This document shows positions 1-11,600 of a stretch of DNA of 64,000 bases, piece by piece. Origin of the DNA: Monarcha castaneiventris obscurior (taxonomy: Eukaryota; Chordata; Aves; Passeriformes; Monarchidae). The notes under the pieces were generated by a model. It saw nothing but the letters and a program-made list of their open reading frames with translations, was not told the origin of the DNA and searched no databases. Location of the stretch: contig JAMPIT010000174.1 of the NCBI GenBank assembly GCA_026261815.1, forward strand, positions 10,106,001 to 10,170,000. The letters are read 5' to 3'. A program made the position numbers and the translations under genes. The stretch's first letter is position 1, and each line of letters begins with the position of its first letter.

Positions 1-2510
1 CTTTATGTCTCAAGAGGAATTGCAGTTTATGGAAACTTTAAAAAAGTCAGAGACAGATCAAAAATGAAACACTGCATTTTTTCTGAAACAGAAATTGAGT
101 AGGCATGGAAGAAGAAAAAAGGAAATTGAGTAGGCATGGAGAAAGAAAAAAAAAAGGGAAATAACCACTAGAGAATTGCCTTCAGTGGAATGAGGGAGGA
201 GGACAGCAGGATAGTTTCCCTTCTACATGAAACAGCACCAGCTCCAGTTACACCCCCATGGCCTCCTGCAGTGCTGGGATCAGCAGAAGCGAGTCATGCT
301 CTCTCCTGCGTGCCCCACATTTGAATCCAGGGTGCACATTTGTTCAGCTGCAAGATAAGAGCTGGAATGTTCTCTGCTTCAAGATATGACATATCACGGA
401 ATGATTGCAGCTCTGCACCTACTAGGCTGGTGGAATGGCCTACAGTGAGAAGCCTTGAGCTCAGAGTCTCTAGGTGTAGAGGGTAAATGTTCAGTCATTA
501 TTATGTGAAAGGTGGCAATTGTGGATTTTGGTGCTTACATAATAAAGGAAGATAGCAGCAGATTGAGCTTGTCACAAACCTGATTTGTACAATGTTTTGT
601 TTCTCTCTGGCATTTACAAAGACTTCAGATAATTTTCATACTAAAAATAGATTGGAATGATGCTTTAGAAAGAAAAAATTACCTCCCTCCCTAGAACAGA
701 TGTTCTTTAAATTAAGTGCTAAGGCCCTTTCAGTACCAGTAAAATGTATTTGCAGGCAGACCTGCACCATGGATAAGCACATTGCTTTTGGGACCAAGAT
801 AATCCCAGTCCTTGAACTAGATGATTTTAAGCAGCTAAATCTGGACCAGAACTTACAGCAAGAACAAAGTCCAGCTGAAATCAAATCTTATACCAGAATA
901 ACCCAAGCTTATCAATAGCTAATGATTTTATGGGAAATGTAAGCTAAGTTTTTGGAGGTTTTTGGAGGAAAGAGCAGTGTTTAGTGGCAATTCAAATAAA
1001 TGTGATCAAAATTTCTATTTTCTCTTAAAATCACATCCAGGTTGCTCTCCTGTGTTTCTTGGGGAAAAGAAGACAGGCACTGCAAATATTCTTTACAGCT
1101 GTATTCAACTGTGTTCCTAGAGGCCCATTCTGCAATGACAGCAAGAGTGAGCTGACTGTGCTATAAATGACAAACTCACTAAAGCTGTATTTTCTGCATT
1201 TGGTTATATATAATGCTGAGAAATGGACTGGCCTATTTAACAAGTTCTCCAGGCTGTGAAGTCCCTGGAAAAGAGTGTCTATGAAACTGGCACAGAGTGA
1301 GCCTGTACAGATATCTCAGAAAAATTGGCAGGGCTGAGAAAAGAGTCTGAAATACTGGGGCACAGGGAGAACATATCTCAATTACAGGTGTCAGAGTCTG
1401 CCCCACACAGTGGCTATCATGGGCTGAGCCAGGCAGGACCTGTGGCCAGTGCTGCAAGGTCCAGCTGTAGCCACGTCTTGGGCCATGCGGGATGGCTGAT
1501 GGCTCCTTATGCAGTACAGCACGTTGGCATTGGCCTATTTTCTGTGAGCTGCTTTCAGACCTGGTTACATTTGTTTGAATGACTTGCATTCATGGAAAAT
1601 ATTTAATTTCTATTTTGTCAAAAGCCTGTATGAGCTTTTGTAACCTCTGAAGATTTTGTTTATCATTTTTTAGGTCAAAGTACCACATGTCACTATAATG
1701 AAATGTAGACTTCTGGAACAAGTAAAGCTCTTTCAGATAAGCAGATGTTATTCCCTCCAAGATAAACCTCTAGGGATTAGGCAGAATTTGCCAAAACTGG
1801 AATCAGCTGATATTCTGACAGGCATTTGAGAAATTCTCAGCAAGATCTGAATTACAGGCTAACAGACTCAGTCATTTGCATGGAGAAGAAAAGTTTTTCC
1901 TTTATTTCTGTCCTTGAAAATACAGCATGATGGATAGAAGACAACAGGTCTTCTTCCTGTGGCTTTGCCTCCATGTGCCTGTGCAGAGGATTGTTAACTG
2001 TGTCAGGAATGTTGGACTCTGCTTCCCTGAGGTGCCACTGTGCCTGTACTGCATCCACACAACAGGGAGGCTTCTGCTCCAGGAGCAATGCCAGACTGAA
2101 ATGCTCCCAACATGTCTTCATGACCTTTCCTTACATGGCTGAACCCCAAGCATTGGTCATAAAAGGAAAATAATTTTTACATTTCCCAATGGCAATAAAT
2201 AAGTGACTAAGCAGCTAAGAAAATGTTCTGTTTTTTTCTTTTTCTCCTTTTTTTTTTTATGTCTTTGGCCAGTTGAATATTTCTTTTGTAACAAATAAGA
2301 TGGGAGTTTATGCAAAGGTTAGACCTCAGGCATCAGTTTTGAGAAAATAAAAATAAGTAAGGACATCTTGTCACATATGACTCAAATGGTACTCAGTTTG
2401 CACTGTCATATAGAAACTACTGGATCCTCTTTGTTCTAATAGTCTCTACAATTATGTTACAAAAAAATTTGTTCAAATGCCTATTTTGAGATAAAGGGTG
2501 TCATACTCAC
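1..2510 (-). other. GNAT3 intron 3 (partial, continues off the left edge)
   Basis: Non-coding. I looked for exon 4 of the G alpha gene on the minus strand and did not find it. It holds a two-copy tandem duplication at 91-140 (period 31) and short A/T runs. Short ORFs here resemble no family I know. Confidence 0.8.
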
Positions 2511-2652
2511 AATTCTAGCAGGGTTTTCATAACTGATTCCTAACTTAGTCATTGCTTTCACAATAGCAAGGATAGACTGCACTGCATTACTGTAAACGAT
2601 AGGTCTGAACTCCAGGCGTTCCTGGTAGGTGAAACCATCTTTATGGATGATC
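2511..2652 (-). CDS. GNAT3: GNAT3 exon 3 (start of helical domain, residues 54-101)
   Basis: This 142-nt exon starts with the last base of Lys54 and runs from IIHKDGF to ENPARI, covering the linker and the long alpha-A helix of the helical domain. The acceptor is TTTTTCATCAG| preceded by a long pyrimidine tract (A-rich at 2658-2686 on the plus strand), and the donor is ATT|GTGAGT. The core [13 protein letters not shown] matches gustducin. The segment before it (TYQERLEF) and the end (SYENPARI) differ from the mammalian form as I recall it. The frame stays open and the length is exactly the family norm, so I read the differences as lineage divergence, not decay. Confidence 0.92.
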
Positions 2653-5600
2653 CTGATGAAAAAAAAAAAAAAGAAAAAAAAAGAAAGGTTTATGGAATAC
2701 ATCTGAAAAAAAAAAGAAAAAAAAAGACAGTAATGAAAAGTTGTATCATGTGATTTTGTGGTGAGTGTGAGAAAGAGCTGAATACGTTTGGCCCTTGTAA
2801 AAGAAATTATCAGTGGTTGATCTCCCTATTCTGCTAGAACAGGGAAACAGCAGCTTCTGTCTATGTGAGGTTAAGTTTCTGCACCCAGTCTGAATGAACA
2901 GATGCTGTTTTTCCCCCTTTTGGGTTAACTAAAGAGAAGGTATGATTCTGGAACAGGATCCAGGCCCATCCTTGTAGATATAGGGCAAGATGCATTTCTG
3001 TACTTAGATCCCAAATCTTTTATTATTGGAAACTACAATTTTAGCCATGGGCTGTCACATTGCTTGTTCAGTCATTCTCATTTTTATCCAGAATCTTACC
3101 TAGATTAGATAGAAAAACTATTGCAAAAAATGTTTCAACACTGAGAGGCACTTATCAAGAAAACAAGAAAAAAATCTTTAATATTTTTTTTTGTACATCA
3201 GCTACAGTTTCTAGTTATAGCAAGGTCTTACTCTTATTATCTCCAGGCTTTGGAGACATACATTTTACTCCAGAGGGTAAAGAGCCTTAGTAATCAATTT
3301 CAGTAATCTAATTCAGACAGAGGGATTAGAATTTCATAATCCTTCTTGACTGGAGAATGGCATGTGGTTAAAGTTCTCCAAACTAATGTGCAGATTATAT
3401 CTTTTTCCGTGAGTTGTGAAAAAGGATGAAATCTTCATCCACTTTGGCCTGGTGTGCTCTCTTTGGCTGCTGCTGGAACCAGGGCTCTATTCTTCCTCAC
3501 CTCAGCTGGTCAGAGATGAGAGCCAGGTTATTAAATACAGAATTTCTGGGCTTTGGGGTTTGGTGTTTTACCCCATCTTGCCTGAGATTCACTCTGGACA
3601 GAGCTACCCAAGCGGCCAACTCTGCCCTGTCAGAAAATAATTCACTCACATATATACACATACACAAAACCCAGATGACAACTGATGTCTTAACATCTCT
3701 CTGACTTATGGATGTCACAAAAACTCAAAAGTTGCATTCCTGTGCCTGTAGGAATTGTAGGAAAAAAAGGCTCTCTAAAATGTTTTCTCAATCAGTTCTA
3801 GATCAAGCAAATCTATGAACTCTCTTTTGAAGCTTTGTTTTGTTTGAATGCTGTTTTCATCATTAATTCAAATGAATTCTGCAAGATTCAAAGGAATTCT
3901 ATTGAACTTGGGAGAAAGAAAAAACAGGAGCTCGTGGAGCAGAGACCTCCCCATTTTATGGATGCAGTCTTCTGGGGCTTTGATTCACAAAAGGAGGGTT
4001 TCTCAGACAGGTGGCTTTGATTCAGTCTCAACAGGCATGATGAGTTACCAAATACTTTGCTTTCTACTTTTCATTCGCCAAAATATTTGTAAAATCTTCA
4101 TACTGCAAACTAAGAACACAGCACAGAGATACCCAAATTGGTTTTAAAAAAGATAGCTCACACTTTGGAAATTATGTAGTCAGAAGTACAGAGTTCCAGG
4201 GATTGGGGTTTTTTTTCATTTTTAGAAACTCTCATAACCATCCTCATTTTTTTAGGGCCTTGCAGCATATCTATATTTTGCGTATCAGAAGATATTTTGT
4301 AAAGCTTAGTGGATGGATATAACTTTGATTAAGACTGGAAAAAAAGAGTTTTATTAATTAGAAAGTTATGTTATTAGGAGTAAAATTACTATGATTTTGG
4401 TGGAAACTGTATTTTCAGCAAAATTACTTCTTTTGTAAGCCATCATCAGTGTTCTTTAGAAAATGTTATGCTTCACTGAAAAAAAAAAAAATTAACAACT
4501 AATATTGGGGGTTTTAACTGAAAAAAAATCTGTTAAAAAGAAGTCCTTGGTTGTGACAGAAAGATGACATTTTATATGAACAAACACAATTTTTTGAACA
4601 GTTTTCCTGTAAAATAATTTGTATTTGTGATCAATTTGACAGCTCATAAATGCACAGGTCTTTAAATATAACTCTCAGCTTTGAGTTGTTCCCCCCCTCC
4701 TCCATGCAGTTAAAGCTTATCAGTTTTTTTAAAGTGCTCAGTTCAGAGGAACATCTTTAATTTGCTCCTGCTTGGGGCAGCTTTGAGCACAATACACCTC
4801 AATGGTTTGCTGAATAGGGAGGTCTCCTGAATGGAACTCAAACCAGAAATAAATTTACCTACTGTTTAACTGGAAAAAAAAGGTTAGCGAAGTATTTGAT
4901 AGATGGTTCTGAATCTGCTTTATTACAAAATGAGCTGTTTAAATAGTAGAAATTTGTTCTTACAACATTTTTTACTCAACTCTTTAAAATGCATTGATGA
5001 AGATAACAAATAGGTAGGGGAACCTAAGTTCAGAATAGTATCACTGATTTCATAAACAGGTTGCTTTATTTTTACATAGGAAGAGATTGGTGCTTAAAAA
5101 GTAGGGTCAAATCTAAACAGCTGCAATCCCTGTGTAATTTTTTTCTGTATTTGGACAGGTTTAGGATCTGGACCTATCTATGAAAACAAGACTATACATA
5201 ACAGCAGTATTTTATCAGGTTGCGCAGCAAAGGAGGACTTTTGCTACTGGTGTAAGTATGGTCCCTTGAATTTAGGTGGATTATTAATTTAAACCAGATT
5301 CATAATTAGCATTTTGGCTACCCTTAAAAAGAAGAAAACAAATGAACTTAGTTGGAACCTGTTTTACTATATATGAATATATTCTCAAGGTAAATTTTAA
5401 ATCAGCACACACACATAGAGAGACTTGACCTTCCTTTGAAGCCTGGGTAAGTGGAGCTCCTGACTTCAATTGGTGAGGCACCTTGTGCACTTTGAACAAA
5501 CAACTACAAGTATTCTTGCTGTAGATTTATGATGAACTCGCAATATCTCTGTAACCAGATAGTCAGTCCAAATTCAAACAGGGATTTCTGCATTTGAGCT

Positions 5601-8600
5601 CGTACAGCCTGGGGTTTTTTTCCCAGAGTGATTATTGTATGACAACTTTTTGTGTTGATAATTTTCTTGCTAAAATCAGTTCTTACATCTGTCCCTACCC
5701 ATGGAATCGTAGGTAGGAGCTGCTCACTGTGCAGGCTGGTGGCTAAATATATTCTCCCCTGGCATGTAGGAGACATTTTAACCTTGGCAGGAGCTCTAGA
5801 GACCAAGAATGATCTATAGAGGCCAGTTTGGGGAAACAACAAATGAAACAACAAAAACCCCCACCAAAGTAACCCCACCCCCAGGAAGAAAACTCTTTCT
5901 GTTCTTTTACAGTGTGAATATTATACAGTAAAATCAAATGAAATTAATAGACACCAAAATGAAATTGAACAAAGAGAGATGATTCACATCAGGTGTAATT
6001 AAACTGTGAAACTACTTGCTGTGGATGTTGTTAGAATGCTGTGGATGTTGTTAATTTACATTGGTTCAACAAAAGATTCAGGGATAGACATGAATAAACT
6101 GAGGGCTAATACAGAAACTGAGTGGTGCTGTCTCTGGTTCAGGAGGGTTCCCAAGCCACAGATCATCAGACACTGCCAGGGTATCCAGCATAAGTGTGCT
6201 GGCTTGGCTGGTCTGATGATCTTTTGCAGACATCCTTCATAGGCATCTGCTGGAGATAGGGTCTTCCAGGTGGATCTGCCATCACTGGTTTTCTCACACA
6301 GTCATATTCCCACTACAGGAACTCCCTCCAAAGCCAAGGAAGCAGATTCCCTGGTCTCCATGCGTGGGCCCAGTGCACGATTTGGTCAGTCAGATTTGAC
6401 TACCAATCCACCTGTGTGTCTCAGTCACTTTGTGTTTTTTATTTTGTGGCTGAATGGGAACTTGATTTGAATGATGTTTCTTTGCATTTTATTCAAATAA
6501 GCATAAACATTGTAATAAGACATTAGCTAGACAGCATACAGTACAAATACCAAATTCAACAGCGGATATGCATATTCAGATACTTACTTCATTTGCTTTA
6601 CAATAGTGCTCTTTCCCGACTCTCCAGCACCTGCACAAGAGGAATGTTGAGAAGATATGATTGATAGATGAATAAGAAGCAAGTATTAAAAATAACTCTC
6701 TGGAACACAGAATTTTCTGTCTATGAAGAGAAGTACAGATGTCTTAGTTTCTCATTGTACTAAGTATAAACCCTCCCTAATGTCCATTTGGATTTAAAAT
6801 GAACTTGGTAAAAGTATTAATACTGAAAAAGAAAGAGACGCTTGAAAAGAAGTGAATATTTAGTAAATTAAGAGAAAATTACAGAATTTTTAATTAGCAA
6901 GTAAATAAAATATGGATAATATTTTGATTTCTTCTCTGGTAGATGGGCAGGAAAACACAAACAAAGTACAGCCTCTGACAGTGTCCCATTTATTATCTGA
7001 TTTGTAGCTCCTCATTTAATGTCTATTATGACCTTTTGTAAGCCAAATGAATCAGCTCTATTCCCTTTAGCCAGCTTCCATGAGTGACTGGAAAACCAGA
7101 ATGTAAAGACTTGCATGTGGTCTAGCTCATGATGCAAAGGCAGGACATGAGCAAAAGTCTTGACACTTTTTTTTTTTTTTGTCATTCCTCTGCTCTGTGG
7201 TCTTCTGCCATGAAGTAGTGTGGCTGGAAGTGGGAAACCTGCAGGGTAGTGCAACAGTTGGGAATGATTCTGCAGGAAAACCCCACAGTTGCTGAGGAGA
7301 TGCAGACATTTGCTTACACAGCCAGCTGAAGAACAGGGCATAGGTTTGGCCAGGTTATGTACAATTAATCTGCCCTCTTATCTCATGGAAAGTGAGTAAT
7401 CACAATCCAAAGTGTCTCCTTTGCAAATCAACACAGGTGACTATCATCTTTGGTCAGTGAGAATGATGGGGGTTGGCAAAAGCTGCCAAAAAAGAGATGG
7501 GACTTTAAAAGCACCTAAAGAGAGGATTTAACTTTGTGAATCCATGGGACAGGATTCATAGAATCTGAGAATATGCTGGTCCTGCACAAGACACCCCAAG
7601 AATCACACCATGTGCCTGAGAGCGTTGTCCAAATGTGTCCTGAACTCTGCAGCCTTGGGGCTGTGACCACTTCCCTGGGGAGCCTGGTCCAGTGCCTAAC
7701 CACCCTCTGGGGACAGAACCTTTTCCTGATATCCAGCCTAAACCTCCCCGACACAACTTCATGCTCTTTCTTTGATTCCTGCCACTGGTCACAAGAGTGA
7801 AGAGATCAGTACCTGACCCTCTGTTTCCCCTCATGAGGGCTGTGAAGACTGCAGTGAGGTCTCCCCTTAGTGTCCTCCAGCTGAACAGATCTCAACTGCT
7901 TCTCATAATGATTCCTCTCCTGACCCTTCACCATCAGCCTGGCCCTCCTTTGGATGCTCTCTAATAACTTAATGATTTTTTTTATTGTGCTGCCCAAAAC
8001 TGCACACAGTACTCAAGGTGACAAATATTTGTCATATTTTTAGGAAGCTGAACGAACTATTCATTACAAAAATTTGTGCTCCCTTGTCCAGCTGTCAATG
8101 CTGTGCCTGCTGCTCCCCAGGACAGGGTTGGCCCTCCTGGGTGCCAGGGCACTGCTGACTCGTGTTCAACTTGCCATTGACCAGGATCCCCAGGTCCTTT
8201 TCCACAGCTGCTCTCCAGCCTCTCATTTCCCAGTCTGTTGATACAGCCAGGGTTGCCCTGTCCCAGGTGCAGAATCCAGCTCTCTGCCTTGTTGAACTTC
8301 ATATGGCTGGTGATTGCCCATCTCTCTAATTTGTTGAGGTCTCTGCAGGGCCTCTCTGCAGTGACAGCTCCTCCCAATTTAGTTTTGTTGGCAAACTTCC
8401 TTAGTATTCCTTCAAGTAATTTAAGAAGATGCTGAAGAGAACCAGGGTGAGGATAGAGCCCTGTGGAACCCCACCAGTGACAGGTCACCAGCCTGATGTT
8501 CCCCCATTCTCTATAACCTTTGTGCCTGACCCATGAGCCAGTTGCTCACCCATCGTGTAACTTGGTTATCCAGGTGTGAGCTGGACATTTTATCCAGAAG

Positions 8601-11600
8601 GATCTTGAGAGAGACAGCATCAAAAACTCTGCTGAAGTACAAAAAGATTCATCACTGCTTTTCTCTTCGTAGATTACCTTTTCCCTCTCAGTTTGGTGTC
8701 AAATACTTATGACAAAAACAAAATCTGAGGCCTAGGTTTTTTTAATCAAGGGCTTCTTGGTGAATGGAACAAACTGATTACAGACTTTCCAAACACTTTT
8801 TGTAAAGGTAACAATATTCAAATGAAAGGGATTAATTTACTTGAATCACAAAAGACAGCAAACCATACTCAAAGCATTTTCTGAAACCCATGATGTGAAT
8901 GGTAGAAAGTGAGAGAGAAAAACAAGCCCATGCAAAATGGGCTGATGCTGCCATCTGCCACAGCTTGGAAAAAATGCAAATTTGTTGTAGATCATTTATT
9001 ATCCTTTCAGTGACCTTCTGAAGAATTTGCTAAAGCCCTGTCAGCAAGGTAGTGTTTGCTATATTTTTGTGGGGAAGAGAGGAGGCTGTACTGAGAACTC
9101 CTACATTCACCTCATGGAAAGATGTCAGGAAACACAATACAGAAATTATCTTCTCTTCCAGATCTGAAAGACAGTGTTAAAATAGAGTGAGATGCACAAT
9201 TTATATATTTCGGATGCATTTTTCTACATCTGCTCATCTTTAATTTATGATCCAATAATGCTTTCATCTAAACAACAGATGACTTTCAGGCTTTGGCTTC
9301 ACCATGGAGTATCATCTTAGCTGTAGCAGCATTTTCACCCCAGGAAGCAGGTCAGGGACAATTTGCTTTACACCTACTTTCTTTGTTACTTCCCTTACCA
9401 TGCAGCCTCCTCCTTCAGCCAGTCCCTGGTGCAGGAGATCAGGGACAGGGCTGTATTTCCACCTGCTGCAGTAGATTTCTACTTGCAGAAATAGTGGCAA
9501 AAGTGCATCACAAAAGCCCTCGTGTGATTACACTGGGAGCTGAAGGCATCTTCTTCAAGCCCAGATTTTTTGAATCAAAGACAAGAACTTAGGACAGTCT
9601 TGTCCTGAAGCTCAGAAAGAACTTAATTAGAGTTTTGAAAAACTCTGTCAGCTGTGAAGATTTTTAGCTCAACCTGATAGGTACTAGTGATAGTATGTCA
9701 TAGACACATTTTATATTTCACATATTTAAGATCTAGCTTAAATTTACTTCTCATTTCTGTCTCTATTTCCTTGACATGGATAACTGCACAGAAAATACTG
9801 GCACAAAAATTTCAGGCAATGCCTGAAACTCTGACACTGTTCCTGGGAGCTGAAAGGTGTCCCCCCCACCAGTAAGACTGACACTTCTTCCCAGAGATCA
9901 CATCCACCATGCCACAGGACATGCCACATCCACCTTCAGTGAGGTGCTGAACTCTGGCTGGCTGTAACCTGCATCTCTTCTTGCTTTGGGTATTCCAGAA
10001 CTGCATCCCACCGTGTCCCCAGCCTACCATAGTTCTGGGCACCCTGGGCCTGAAAAGCAGGCTCAGGAAGAACTTGCAAGGCTGCAAGGGAGCTGTCCCC
10101 CAGCAGCTGGACAGAAATCTCCCTGCTGCTCTGGGACTGCTCAACCTCTTTCCCACAGGACACTAAGGAATATAGGGAGCAGAAATCGAGAAGAAAATGG
10201 AAGTGCCTTGAAACCCTGTGGGAATCTCAAATGCAAGGGGAAACAGAACCCAGGCCCTCAGCTGTAACTTGACATTATTGTTTTTCTAAGCAGAATTGGG
10301 TTGAATAGTTGTGGACAGTACAAGCTTTCAAGATTAGCACCTGCTGAGACATTGAGGAAGGGTCTTATATAGTAAGGTGCTTTTGTGTCTCAGATAAAGA
10401 CTTATTACCTCTTTACAGTTATTATCTGTGTGGGAGGAAAGGTTTAGTTGAGGAAACTTTCCAGAATTAAATGTAAGGAAATAAAAACCCCTAATGAATT
10501 CTTTGTTTGACACCTGTTAGAAAACCCACTGACAATGACATAAATCAGCAAAAAGCAGGAAAAGAAAATATTAAAATGAAAATCAGAAAATGTTTCACAC
10601 CCCTGTCTGAGCCTTGTCTGTGCCATTCAGAACTCTGGCTATTGTTAGCTAGAATGGAAATCATATCTTCCTGATCCTCTTACCAGACTCAAAAATCTCA
10701 CTCTATGAGAGAAAAAAAGTCGAGGAAAAAAACCTAAAACCTAACCCTCTTGAGAGAATAAAGTCCTTAAATGCCGTCCCACCCTCCAAAAAAGAAAATT
10801 GATATATTCCCTTCAATAGGATTATTGGGCTGTCTTTGTGCTCAAAGCCTATGTTTCCAGGTCAGGTTTTAATAACAGGAAGTTAAACTTTACTACTAAA
10901 GTAACTGATTAATTTAACTGGTTTTAAATACCTATACTATAAATTTCTACATTCAGACTACTTACCAGAGACCTCTTATAGTCAGTGGAAAAAAATATTT
11001 GCTACTAAGCCTAAACCAAACAGCTTCAACTTCTGTTCCCCTGAAGCAGATGTTTAAATTAAACTGTGTGAGTTGTGCCCCCAAAGGGTGTAAAGTGAGA
11101 TGAGGATGACCAGTTCTGTTAAGGGTGGCTTTTGTCCTGACACTGAAAACTGTAGACAATCAGACATGGAGTAATACTCTGATAATAAATAAGTTAGAAT
11201 TTTAATGATTATTTAAACTGAATCCAAGTTCTTATTTCTGTGAAGCATCACTGTGAGCATCAGCTATTTTGGCCATATTTGGAGTGTGCACTATACTTTG
11301 CACACCTATAAATTGAAAGCTGGCATCCTGCAAAGCATATAAACTACATGTGATGTGGCAGGCCAGATATAGTCCTGATACAAAGGAAATAAAACTTTCA
11401 CCTTGGAGTTCTTGGAGTTTGTTCCAGACTCATAAAACAACCTGATCTTTTTAGAGTATAAATATATAGAGACCAGATTTGTGGACATGTTGGACCTCAC
11501 ATAGAGGACTTAACCCTCTTGGCTCTTGGACAACTTGTGACAAATGTCAGAAAGTGACATAACTTCCCTCCTCCCCCAGTTTATATGTGCAAATCATATA

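Noticed and set aside
1..2510. Search for GNAT3 exon 4
   Set aside because: No minus-strand sequence resembles the next G alpha exon with suitable splice sites; it must lie to the left of the window.
8057..8488. 143-codon minus-strand ORF as a host gene
   Set aside because: It matches the CR1 reverse-transcriptase C-terminal region with its catalytic motif lost, so it is a dead LINE fragment.
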